Below, piece after piece: positions 7,136-15,138 of a stretch of 16,407 bases of DNA. Origin of the DNA: Planctomycetaceae bacterium (GTDB lineage Bacteria; Planctomycetota; Planctomycetia; Pirellulales; Pirellulaceae). The position numbers and the translations under genes are program-made. Where the stretch lies: positions 5,163-21,569 of the forward strand of contig DNPC01000610.1 in the NCBI GenBank assembly GCA_003501565.1. The letters run 5' to 3'. The notes beneath the pieces were generated by a model. The model saw only the letters and a list, made by a program, of their open reading frames with translations. It searched no databases and was not told where the DNA came from. Each line of letters begins with the position of its first letter. The stretch's first letter is position 1.

Positions 7136-9832
7136 ATGATGACGCGATGGACTCGCAAACTCGTCATCAGAATCGCCGCGCTTGGCGGCGTATCGACAGA
7201 GCTACCAACGCTAATTGGCTGTTTTGCTGTCTTGGTAGGCATTACGCCGTGGGCTTCGAATGTCACTGCGGCGGATCCTGCAGATGCACGAGCCGCCTTC
7301 TATTCCGGTCAATACGAAAAATGCATCGAGCTGTGCCGAGCGGAAGTTGAGCGTGGTGTCTGGAATGTGTTCTGGTCAAAGCAGCTGGCCAAGTGCCTTA
7401 ACACGACTGGGAAATTTGCGGAAACGGTCGAGTTGTACCAGACTCAGGTCGAACGATTTCCGTCAAGCCTTCGCCTGAGAATGTTGGCTGCCGAGGCCTA
7501 CCGATTCGCGGGCGAATCCGCTCAAGGAAATCGACTGCTTGAAGAAATTCCCTATCTCGTTCAGTCAAATTCTTGGCGCTTTCGCGATGCGGAAAATCTG
7601 TTGGCGATCGGCGAGTACTCACTTGAGGCAGGCGAAGACGCACGTGATGTGCTTGCGTTTTACGATGCGATCCTAGAACGCGATCCCAAAGCGGTCGACG
7701 CGCAGATTGCAACGGCGCGGCTGGCCATTGCCAAAGCCGACTACCAAGAGGCGGTGCGAGCACTCGAACCTGCCACCGAACTGCGGCCGGAGGATCCGGA
7801 GATCCGCTACCTGCTGGCCGTTTCTTGGGCCCCCAGCGATGCAGAGAAGGCCGAAGCCGCGTTGCGAAAGGCCTTGGAACTCAATCCGCGTCACATCCCC
7901 AGTTTGCTCGAGGTTGCAGAGCGCTTGGCTGCCTCGGAGAAATACGAAGAATCTGACGCTCAAGTCTCGCAAGTGTTGGATATCGCTCCACTTCATCCAA
8001 GGGCTTGGGCATTGCGGGCGGCGATTTGCCATCTGCGAGGTGATTACACCGGCGAAGCTGAGTGTCGCGCAAAGGCACTTTCTACCTGGCAAACCAACCC
8101 GAGTGTTGACTATTGGATCGGAGAGCAACTGTCGCAGCATTATCGATTTGCGGAGAGTGTTACTTATCAACGTCGTGCGCTCACCTTCGACCCGGCTTTT
8201 CTGCCCGCGAAATTCCAGCTTGCCCAGGACCTTTTGCGTTTGGGCAAGACTGACGAAGGCTGGCGTTTGGTCGAATCCGTGGCTGAGAACGACAAATACA
8301 ATGTAGTTGCTTTCAACCTGAAAACATTGAAACGGCGTTTAGATTCGTTTGCGACCTTACGACAAGACGGGATCATCGTGCGAATGGATTCCGATGAAGC
8401 CCGCATCTACGGTGAGCGTGTCCTCAAACTACTCAGTCAGGCACGTGAGGTTCTCTCGGAAAAGTACGATGTTGAACTGCAATTGCCGATCACCGTTGAA
8501 ATTTTTCCCGAGCAAGGTGACTTTGCGATCCGCACCTTCGGTCTGCCAGGTGGCGCTGGATTCCTTGGCGTCTGTTTCGGTTCTCTGATCACAGCTAACA
8601 GTCCTGCCTCACAGGGAGAAGCACCGTCTAACTGGGAGAGTGTGCTGTGGCATGAATTCTGCCATGTAGTGACTTTGCAGAAAACGAATAACAAGATGCC
8701 GCGTTGGCTGAGCGAAGGAATCAGCGTCTACGAAGAACTCCAACGTGACCCAACGTGGGGGCAATCGATCACGCCGGCGTACAAGTCCATGCTGCTGGGC
8801 GATGCGTTTGTGCCGCTTTCGGAATTGAGCGGCGCGTTTTTGGCTCCCGAATCTCCGCTCGCGCTACAGTTTGCCTATTACGAATCTGCCCTTGCAGTTC
8901 GCTTCCTGATTGAATCCCAGGGACTTGAGAAACTCAAACGAACGCTAACTGATATGGGAGTAGGGTTGCCTCCCAAGGAAGCCATCGAACGCAACTTCGG
9001 CAGTCTGGAATACTTAGACGCTGAATTCAAGGCATTCGTTGTCGAGTACGCAACTGCCTATGCTCCGGATGTTGTATTCCCAGCGAAAGAAATCCCCGAA
9101 GGCATGGATTCTGGAGGTTTGCGTGTCTTTATTTCCGACTTTCCCAACAACTACGCCGCGCGACAGCTGCGTACACTGGAGCTTTTGCGGAAAGAAGAGT
9201 ATTCCGCGGCCAAACAGTCAGCGGAGGAGATGATTGATCTCTTTGCAGACGATTACACTCCTACTGGCGGACATGCTTTATTGGCTCGCATTCATCGCGA
9301 ATTGAATGATGCTGAGCAAGAGGCCGCAGCCCTCGAAATTATTGCCAACAACACCAGCGACGATGTAGGTACGCTGCGGCGCCTGATTGACCTGAAAAAG
9401 CAGGCGGAAGACTGGGAGAGTGTGCAGTTGTGGGCGGATAGACTTCTAGCGGTCAATCCGCTCCTACCCGTCGGCCATCAGGCAAGTCGAGATGCGGCAG
9501 TCGCCCTCGGCGAACTTGGCAAGACAATCGAGCCACTGAAGGCTCTGCAGGTCCTTCAGCCGGGCGATCCAGCGCTGCTCCACTATCAAATCGCATCGGC
9601 AATGCAAGGTGCGGGACGTCTGGAAGAAGCACGTATCGAAGTGCTCAATGCCCTGGCGGAGTCTCCCCGATATCGCGAAGCGCAACGTTTGCTTGTGAGC
9701 TTGCGGACTCAGTTAGATGCACCAGCGCATTCGGACGTTCGTTTACCGGTGGCTTCTCCGCTTGACTGGCCCGCCCCGGCGCCAGAAGAGTTGCGAGATG
9801 CCCCCAACCTTGATGAAGCGGGGACGCGTTAG
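7136..9832 (+). CDS. TPR protein with embedded peptidase MA-like zinc metalloprotease (gluzincin) domain
   Basis: 898 residues. A hydrophobic segment near residues 26-42 (LIGCFAVLVGITPWA) followed by VTAAD suggests export or membrane anchoring, with an unusually long basic lead. About ten TPR-like helical pairs cover residues 47-400 (for example KADYQEAVRALEPATELRP and DAEKAEAALRKALELNP). Residues about 410-640 are a peptidase MA-like domain: VLWHEFCHVVTL gives HEXXH (His506, Glu507, His510), and MPRWLSEGISVYEE gives the third zinc ligand Glu527, 17 residues on, as in gluzincins. About four more TPR units follow (HALLARIHRELNDAEQEAAA to ALLHYQIASAMQGAG), then a Pro-rich tail. All ligands are intact, so an active protease is plausible; the substrate is unknown. 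GAGGG at 7120-7124 lies before tandem ATGs at 7136 and 7139. The DUF4159 gene begins 4 nt after the stop. Confidence 0.88.
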   Translation: MMTRWTRKLVIRIAALGGVSTELPTLIGCFAVLVGITPWASNVTAADPADARAAFYSGQYEKCIELCRAEVERGVWNVFWSKQLAKCLNTTGKFAETVELYQTQVERFPSSLRLRMLAAEAYRFAGESAQGNRLLEEIPYLVQSNSWRFRDAENLLAIGEYSLEAGEDARDVLAFYDAILERDPKAVDAQIATARLAIAKADYQEAVRALEPATELRPEDPEIRYLLAVSWAPSDAEKAEAALRKALELNPRHIPSLLEVAERLAASEKYEESDAQVSQVLDIAPLHPRAWALRAAICHLRGDYTGEAECRAKALSTWQTNPSVDYWIGEQLSQHYRFAESVTYQRRALTFDPAFLPAKFQLAQDLLRLGKTDEGWRLVESVAENDKYNVVAFNLKTLKRRLDSFATLRQDGIIVRMDSDEARIYGERVLKLLSQAREVLSEKYDVELQLPITVEIFPEQGDFAIRTFGLPGGAGFLGVCFGSLITANSPASQGEAPSNWESVLWHEFCHVVTLQKTNNKMPRWLSEGISVYEELQRDPTWGQSITPAYKSMLLGDAFVPLSELSGAFLAPESPLALQFAYYESALAVRFLIESQGLEKLKRTLTDMGVGLPPKEAIERNFGSLEYLDAEFKAFVVEYATAYAPDVVFPAKEIPEGMDSGGLRVFISDFPNNYAARQLRTLELLRKEEYSAAKQSAEEMIDLFADDYTPTGGHALLARIHRELNDAEQEAAALEIIANNTSDDVGTLRRLIDLKKQAEDWESVQLWADRLLAVNPLLPVGHQASRDAAVALGELGKTIEPLKALQVLQPGDPALLHYQIASAMQGAGRLEEARIEVLNALAESPRYREAQRLLVSLRTQLDAPAHSDVRLPVASPLDWPAPAPEELRDAPNLDEAGTR

Positions 9833-9836
9833 TTCA

Positions 9837-10706
9837 ATGGATCGATATCGCATGTTCTTACGCAGAATTTTTCTGCCTGCAGTAGCGCTAGGTTTGATCG
9901 GAAGTTGTGTTGTAGCGATGCAACGTGGCCGACGAGGTTCAGGTGATGATCGAGGCGGAGTCCCCGAATGGGATCGTCCCGTGGGGCTAGAGCGAGACGT
10001 GTTCTCATTCGCACGAGTACGCTACAGCGATGGAGGCGGAGGTAGGTATAGTGGTGGATATGGACAATACGGCTATGGAAGAGGCAATCGCTGGGCAATT
10101 GACTTTCCAGACAGTGACCTCAATTTCTCGTTACGGCTCCACCAACTCACCAGTCTGAAAGTTAATCCGGACTATACCATCGTCGATCTGGACGACCCTA
10201 AAATCCTCGATTACCCATTCGTTTACCTGATCGAACCTGGGGCGATGTATCTAAGTGCACCTGAGGTCGAGGGCTTCCGGAAATACTGCATGAATGGTGG
10301 GTTTGTCATGGTCGATGATTTCTGGGGCAACTACCAATGGGACAATTTCTACTCGCAGATTAAGCGCGTATTTCCGAACCGAGAGTTCGTCGATCTCCCG
10401 ATTACTCACGAGATTTTCCAAATCGTTTATCCATTTAAAGAATTCCCACAGGTGCCCGCGTACGACCCGCGCGGGCAGTGGCGGTATATCTCCTACGAAC
10501 CACGACACGGCGGTGGTGAGGAAACGCCGCATTACCGCGCGATCATGGATGATAACGATCGGATCATGCTGTTAGCGTGTCACAACACCGACCTTGGTGA
10601 TGCATGGGAACAAGAGGGAATGCACCCCGACTATTTCGAGAAGTATTCCGTTAAACAGGCCTATCCGATGGGTATCAACATCGTCACGTATGCCTTGACA
10701 CACTAA
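9837..10706 (+). CDS. DUF4159 domain-containing exported protein
   Basis: 289 residues. The N-terminus MDRYRMFLRRIFLPAVALGL, ending IGSC, is a signal peptide, possibly a lipoprotein signal with Cys24. From about residue 55 it matches DUF4159 throughout: FSFARVRYSDGG, WAIDFPDSDLNFSLRLHQLT, DYPFVYLIEPGAMYLS, YCMNGGFVMVDDFWG, HEIFQIVYPF, LACHNTDLGDAWEQEG and AYPMGINIVTYALTH. The fold is thought to be glutamine-amidotransferase-like, but I see no catalytic Cys-His-Glu set, so the role is probably structural or binding. A Gly/Tyr-rich segment (residues 66-86) interrupts the domain start. The frame is open upstream to 9717, inside the peptidase gene; ATG 9837 is preferred because it gives the signal peptide and sits 4 nt after the previous stop, suggesting translational coupling. 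DUF4159 genes commonly lie beside MoxR/vWA genes, as here. Confidence 0.92.
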   Translation: MDRYRMFLRRIFLPAVALGLIGSCVVAMQRGRRGSGDDRGGVPEWDRPVGLERDVFSFARVRYSDGGGGRYSGGYGQYGYGRGNRWAIDFPDSDLNFSLRLHQLTSLKVNPDYTIVDLDDPKILDYPFVYLIEPGAMYLSAPEVEGFRKYCMNGGFVMVDDFWGNYQWDNFYSQIKRVFPNREFVDLPITHEIFQIVYPFKEFPQVPAYDPRGQWRYISYEPRHGGGEETPHYRAIMDDNDRIMLLACHNTDLGDAWEQEGMHPDYFEKYSVKQAYPMGINIVTYALTH

Positions 10707-10762
10707 TGAGCTGCATCCCCGTTTGCAAAGAATCGTCCAAGGATTCGCCCAGCCGAACGATA

Positions 10763-10781
10763 AGCAATTCGCACAATTGCT
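10763..10781 (+). other. Small inverted repeat before the MoxR gene
   Basis: AGCAATT (10763-10769) and AATTGCT (10775-10781) form a perfect 7-bp dyad with a CGCAC spacer in the 99-nt gap between the DUF4159 stop and the MoxR GTG. There is no T-run, so it is not a terminator. It may be a protein-binding site, a weak mRNA hairpin, or chance. Confidence 0.3.
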
Positions 10782-10805
10782 CTACACAGCATTGAAAGAA
10801 TCACC

Positions 10806-11816
10806 GTGACCACAGAGTCTCTGAGCCAAGATCAAGAACGCGAAGTTGTAACCCTGATTCGTGATTCGCGTGAAGCGATAGACAGGGAGTTATCGAAGAC
10901 GATTGTTGGGCAGAAGGATGTCGTGCAACAATTGTTGATCAGCCTCCTTGGTGGTGGGCATTGTTTGATCACCGGTGCACCGGGACTTGCTAAAACGCTG
11001 CTCGTTCGTAGCGTGGCAGAAATTTTCCACCTGAATTTTCAGCGGATTCAATTTACACCCGACTTGATGCCATCTGACATCACCGGCACAGAGATACTTG
11101 AGCAGAAAGACGACGGTGGGCGGGAGCTTCAGTTTGTTAAGGGCCCAATCTTCGCAAATGTGATTCTTGCAGACGAGATTAACCGGACGCCGCCTAAGAC
11201 GCAAGCGGCCCTACTTGAGGCCATGCAGGAACATCAGGTCACAGTGGCCGGCAAAAGATACAAGCTGGAAGAGCCGTTCTTCGTGTTGGCGACGCAGAAT
11301 CCCATTGAGATGGAAGGCACGTACCCACTGCCGGAAGCCCAGCTGGACCGGTTCATGTTCAACGTGTTGATCGACTATCTTCCACACGAGGAAGAATTGG
11401 ATGTCGTACTCAAGACGACATCTCAGAAATCCGAGGCCATCCAACAGCTATTCAGTGGAGAACAGGTCAACAAATTTCAGGATGTAGTACGTAAAGTTCC
11501 GATCGCGCGAGAAGTTGCGGACTACGCCGTGCGCTTGGTCGAAGCAACGCGCCCCGGTCGCGAGGGAGCAATCGATTTCGTCAATCAATGGGTGAGCTGG
11601 GGAGCTGGTTTGCGAGCAGCCCAAACTTTGGTACTCGGTGGCAAAGCCCGAGCATTGCTGGAGGATCGGATGCATGTAACAACCGATGACATCCGAGCGT
11701 TGGCGGCACCGACGCTTCGCCATCGTGTTCTGCTTAACTACCGAGCGGAAGCCGAGGGCATCACGGTCGAGGACTGTATCGATCAGCTACTGTCAGAGGT
11801 TAACACCAACATTTGA
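10806..11816 (+). CDS. MoxR family AAA+ ATPase
   Basis: 336 residues with a GTG start. MoxR proteins are cytoplasmic AAA+ ATPases that act as chaperones or remodelling factors with vWA-domain partners, as in methanol dehydrogenase maturation and the Bat genes. Motifs: Walker A GAPGLAKT (57-64, Lys63), Walker B VILADEINR (Asp123, Glu124), sensor 1 in LATQNPIEMEGTYPLPEAQ (Asn165), the following LDRF with the Arg-finger region, and the C-terminal lid with ITVEDCIDQLL at the end. The family segments SDITGTEI and GPIFANV are also present. Length is normal. DUF58 and vWA genes lie downstream on the same strand, its standard partners, with a 184-nt gap before the DUF58 gene. GTG at 10806 is the first start in frame; the upstream Shine-Dalgarno is poor. 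Confidence 0.96.
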   Translation: MTTESLSQDQEREVVTLIRDSREAIDRELSKTIVGQKDVVQQLLISLLGGGHCLITGAPGLAKTLLVRSVAEIFHLNFQRIQFTPDLMPSDITGTEILEQKDDGGRELQFVKGPIFANVILADEINRTPPKTQAALLEAMQEHQVTVAGKRYKLEEPFFVLATQNPIEMEGTYPLPEAQLDRFMFNVLIDYLPHEEELDVVLKTTSQKSEAIQQLFSGEQVNKFQDVVRKVPIAREVADYAVRLVEATRPGREGAIDFVNQWVSWGAGLRAAQTLVLGGKARALLEDRMHVTTDDIRALAAPTLRHRVLLNYRAEAEGITVEDCIDQLLSEVNTNI

Positions 11817-11983
11817 GTCGGCGGCGGTCAGAAAGAGTCGCCGGAAAATGGACTGGATTGGACGAAATATCAATTCGACGCGCAGAACAACGTCTTGGAT
11901 AGGTCCATGAGTCGTTGGACAGTATGGTAAACGCTTGGAACGGAATTCTGGCTCCGCTTCTAAACGATACATAGATGACTGAC

Positions 11984-11990
11984 GGAAAGG
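11984..11990 (+). promoter_or_regulatory. Ribosome binding site supporting a TTG start for the DUF58 gene
   Basis: GGAAAGG ends 10 nt before TTG 12001. An in-frame TGA at 11980-11982 rules out any start farther upstream, and the next in-frame ATG (12055) would cut off the conserved LDPSAL segment. The site and the conserved N-terminus together favour TTG. Confidence 0.55.
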
Positions 11991-12000
11991 TAATTACGGT

Positions 12001-12978
12001 TTGGCAGCAACCACTGGAGCTTCGCGTGCAAGCGCGCTCGACCCTTCGGCCTTGATGCAAATCAAGAGTCTTTCGCTGCGCGCCAAGTCGGTGGTGGAGG
12101 GATTCTTAACTGGACTGCATCGAAGTCCGCTGCGTGGCTTTTCGGTCGAGTTTGCGGAGTATCGGCCATACTGCGAAGGCGACGACCCGCGAACCGTTGA
12201 CTGGAAGCTTCTGGCTCGCACCGACCGCTACTACGTAAAGCAGTTTGAGGACGAGACGAACCGGCGCTGCTACATCGCGCTCGATCAGAGCCGCTCGATG
12301 AGCTACTCCAGTGGAGAATATAGTAAGGCAGATTATGCCAGGACATTAGCCGCAACTTTCGGGTACTTTCTTCGTATGCAGCGTGATGCTATCGGTTTGA
12401 TAACCACGGCTGCACAGCACAGTACGTATCTTCCGCCGCGAACCAGCAATAGTCATTTGCAGCAGATTTTTGGCGTGTTGCAACGCGAAAGTGCGGCATC
12501 GGAGTCGGATTTCGCGGGAACGCTTACACAGCTGGCTGGCTTGAGCAAAAGACGTGGCATCATTCTGATGATTACTGATGGGCTATTCAATCCGGAAACT
12601 TTGCTCAAACCGCTGGGGTACCTGCGAGGTCGCTCGCATGAACTGATTATGGTCCGCGTGCTGGATCGCCGCGAAGTGAAGTTTGAGCTGCCAGAAAGTA
12701 GCTTGTTGGAGGACTTGGAAACCGGTGAACGTTTGTTCTTAAATCCCGACGACGCGAAACGCACCTACCAACAACGGTTTTCGCAGCACGAAAAAGAACT
12801 GCTGGAGGTCTGCCATCAGCGAAAAGTAAGACTGTTGACCGTCGTCACCGATCAACCACCTTCCTCGGCTCTACTCGAGCTAGTCTGCGGAGTTGGCAGC
12901 CAGACGGTCCAGGGATCGCATTGGGCGCAGGACAGCAAAACGCCAGTGGGCCCGTCTAGTCGAGGAGGCGGTCGCTGA
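12001..12978 (+). CDS. DUF58 domain protein (vWA-like partner of MoxR)
   Basis: 325 residues. DUF58 proteins accompany MoxR ATPases and carry a vWA-like fold. Family marks: LDPSALMQIKSLSLRAKSVV at the N-terminus; GLHRSPLRGFSVEFAEYR; GDDPRTVDWKLLARTDRYY (from residue 60); KQFEDETNRRCYIALDQSRS with the metal-binding DxSxS (Asp95, Ser97, Ser99); SKADYARTLAATFGYF; and RGIILMITDGLFNPE. There is no membrane segment, so the protein is probably cytoplasmic or peripheral. It starts with TTG (see the ribosome binding site at 11984). The stop overlaps the next gene's ATG as TGATG, so DUF58 and BatA-type proteins are probably translationally coupled and made in related amounts. The preceding 184 nt hold only tiny frames I do not believe. 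Confidence 0.93.
   Translation: MAATTGASRASALDPSALMQIKSLSLRAKSVVEGFLTGLHRSPLRGFSVEFAEYRPYCEGDDPRTVDWKLLARTDRYYVKQFEDETNRRCYIALDQSRSMSYSSGEYSKADYARTLAATFGYFLRMQRDAIGLITTAAQHSTYLPPRTSNSHLQQIFGVLQRESAASESDFAGTLTQLAGLSKRRGIILMITDGLFNPETLLKPLGYLRGRSHELIMVRVLDRREVKFELPESSLLEDLETGERLFLNPDDAKRTYQQRFSQHEKELLEVCHQRKVRLLTVVTDQPPSSALLELVCGVGSQTVQGSHWAQDSKTPVGPSSRGGGR
12963..12968 (+). promoter_or_regulatory. Strong ribosome binding site for the BatA-type gene
   Basis: AGGAGG, a full Shine-Dalgarno, lies inside the end of the DUF58 gene, 9 nt before ATG 12978. It is the best ribosome binding site in the cluster, suggesting strong re-initiation on the membrane vWA gene in addition to coupling through the TGATG overlap. 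Confidence 0.75.
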
Positions 12979-15065
12979 TGGGATTACTCGCACCACTGTA
13001 CGCGCTGGCGGCTTTAGCGGTCATCGGACCAGTCATTTTTCATCTTATCCAGCGACGCCCAAAGCGCACCGAGCAGTTTAGCTCGCATATGTTTCTCTCA
13101 CCGAGTCGACCAACGGTAACGCGTCGTAGTCGAGTTGATTCGTGGCTACTTTTACTTTTGCGCGCCCTTGCAATCATATTACTTGCTCTTGCGTTTGCGC
13201 GGCCCTATTTTCGTGAGGAGAGTTTGGCCCGGTCAACTCTTGAGGGCAGAACGGTCGCAATTGTCATCGATTCAAGTGCCAGTATGCGCCGCGCGGGGGT
13301 ATGGGATGCTGCGGTAGCAGAGGCGAAGGGTGTGTTGGCAGATTTAGCTGCCAACGATCGCGTGGCATTATTCACTGTCGATCGCACCGTTCGAACGATC
13401 GTCCCACTCGAAGAGACGGACTCTGACAGCCGTAAGCTCGTGCGTAGTGCCCTTGCGGATATTGCCCCCGGTTGGGAAACGACGCGATTGGCGGACGGTT
13501 TAATCGAAGTTGCCGATCAGATTAACTCCGATTCGCTCGGCGGGGCCAGCAGCACAACCCAGTCAACCATTGTCTTACTCACCGACTTGCATCGCAATAG
13601 CGGAACGGATGCTATGCAGGGTTTTGATTGGCCCGATCGGCTGAACTTGGAAGTTCGGCAAGTCGCAGCCAAGGAACCCGGAAACGCTTATTTGTCGACA
13701 CTTAAAGGCGATGATTCTGCAGTTCGAATCAGAATAAGCAATACTGAAGATGCGGCTACAACGCTGATGCAAGTCGACTGGGTGAACGAAACGGGACAGA
13801 GCATTCGTGGATCGAGTCTGCAGGTTCCGGCTGGTCGATCGCAGGTCGTTTCGATGGGACAACAGCCTGCCGGAGCTACTGCTTTGCAGTTAAGTGGTGA
13901 TGCGTTTGACGCGGATAACCGGCTGCAGTTCGCAGAACGTGTTCAGCTCCGGCGTCCGATTTTATTTGCCGGTGTGCAGGACCGTCCTGATGAAGAGCGA
14001 CTCGACTACTTCCTCGAAAAACTCCCGCTCGACACGCCTGTCCAACAACGGCCACTTGAGGTTCTTTCCGCCAGTAGTTTGACGCAGCGCCTTGCGAAAG
14101 ACTCTCTTAGTGATGGCAATCGCAGCGGTATCAGCGCCGTAGTAATTGAGGTGACTGATGAGTTGCCAACGTTGGTAGATGAGTTAGCCAGTTACTCACG
14201 TCGGGGCGGAATCGTTATTCTGTGTTTCGCATCGCCATGGGAGGCTAACCCTCTTGTCACGACAGCCGTGGGACGAATCTTGGATGAATCAAGGCTAGAG
14301 ATCAAAGAGGCGGATAAGGAGTCCGATGAATTCTCGCTCCTAGAATTCGTTGACTATCGTTCGGTAGTCTTCGAGCCAATGGCAAATCCCCGGTTCAACG
14401 ATTTCAGTAAACTCAGGTTCTGGCGCCACCGAGAAATAGCGCTGCCAGAGGATTCGAGTATTCAAACTGTGGCAGCACTGGACGACGGATCACCGCTCCT
14501 TTTAAAAAGGCAAATGGCAACCGGTCAGGGAGCAATTTGGCTGCTCTGTAGCGGTTGGCAGCCAAGTGAGAGCGGACTGGGAGTATCGAGCAAATTTGTT
14601 CCGATTATTCTCGGCATGTTGTCGGATCCAACACGCAAATCGGAGGAGAAACTGATTTACGAAGTTGGGCAGAGCATTCCAGTAGATAATGCTGATGACA
14701 TAACTCGCGACGGTTTTCAATTGCCTGACGAACTCCTTGAGAGAAGCGATGCATCGATTCGCATTCGCCAGCCGGGCAGATACACCTGGGATAGGTCAGG
14801 CGTCAAACAGGACTTCGTTGTCGTGATGCCGAAGAGTGAGAGCTTGGTGACTCCGCAGGATCCAGATGTATTTGATCAATTTGGTGTTCGTCGCGAGGCA
14901 ATTGTCAGCGAAACCGAACTGCAGGAACGAGAACAGCAGCTGAAGATTGAGCAGCTGGAAAAGAAGCAATGCCTTTGGCAGTGGTTGTTGGCTGCGGCGG
15001 TAGTCGCCTTAGTTGCCGAATCTACGCTTGGACTAGTCTTGCGAAGTGCGGCTGCGGAACCGTAG
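12978..15065 (+). CDS. BatA-type membrane protein with vWA domain
   Basis: 695 residues. The N-terminal BatA domain (PF07584 type): MGLLAPLYALAALAVIGPVI forms membrane segment 1, followed by FHLIQRRPKRTEQFSSHMFL, and WLLLLLRALAIILLALAFAR (about 52-72) forms segment 2. A vWA domain follows: VAIVIDSSASM with MIDAS residues Asp98, Ser100 and Ser102, Thr168/Thr169 in GWETTRLADG, and LLTDLH with Asp203. The long middle (about 220-640) is beta-rich and ends in a last membrane segment, WLLAAAVVALVAESTLGLVL (about 666-686). Such proteins anchor MoxR/vWA assemblies in the cytoplasmic membrane; Bat proteins were first linked to aerotolerance and later to stress resistance. The MIDAS appears complete, so metal-dependent ligand binding is plausible. 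The ATG overlaps the DUF58 stop by 1 nt. It is much longer than minimal BatA proteins, as is common in planctomycetes. Confidence 0.92.
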   Translation: MGLLAPLYALAALAVIGPVIFHLIQRRPKRTEQFSSHMFLSPSRPTVTRRSRVDSWLLLLLRALAIILLALAFARPYFREESLARSTLEGRTVAIVIDSSASMRRAGVWDAAVAEAKGVLADLAANDRVALFTVDRTVRTIVPLEETDSDSRKLVRSALADIAPGWETTRLADGLIEVADQINSDSLGGASSTTQSTIVLLTDLHRNSGTDAMQGFDWPDRLNLEVRQVAAKEPGNAYLSTLKGDDSAVRIRISNTEDAATTLMQVDWVNETGQSIRGSSLQVPAGRSQVVSMGQQPAGATALQLSGDAFDADNRLQFAERVQLRRPILFAGVQDRPDEERLDYFLEKLPLDTPVQQRPLEVLSASSLTQRLAKDSLSDGNRSGISAVVIEVTDELPTLVDELASYSRRGGIVILCFASPWEANPLVTTAVGRILDESRLEIKEADKESDEFSLLEFVDYRSVVFEPMANPRFNDFSKLRFWRHREIALPEDSSIQTVAALDDGSPLLLKRQMATGQGAIWLLCSGWQPSESGLGVSSKFVPIILGMLSDPTRKSEEKLIYEVGQSIPVDNADDITRDGFQLPDELLERSDASIRIRQPGRYTWDRSGVKQDFVVVMPKSESLVTPQDPDVFDQFGVRREAIVSETELQEREQQLKIEQLEKKQCLWQWLLAAAVVALVAESTLGLVLRSAAAEP

Positions 15066-15138
15066 TGTTCGCATCAGCACCAATCCCAGACCAACCGCCA
15101 CAACGCGATCGCAAACAATGCTGACACGGTGAATTAGC

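Noticed and set aside
7707..8306. 199-codon open frame within the TPR-peptidase gene, same strand
   Set aside because: It is a shadow of the TPR coding sequence; its product is Arg/Cys-rich with no recognisable domain, while the other frame has clear TPR and HEXXH motifs.
9717..9836. Upstream start of the DUF4159 gene inside the peptidase gene
   Set aside because: It would add a 40-residue basic stretch before a good signal peptide; ATG 9837 sits right after the previous stop.
11848..12054. Tiny open frames from ATG 11848 (20 codons) and ATG 11975 (26 codons) before the DUF58 gene
   Set aside because: Very short, without a convincing ribosome binding site, and the second overlaps the DUF58 start in another frame.
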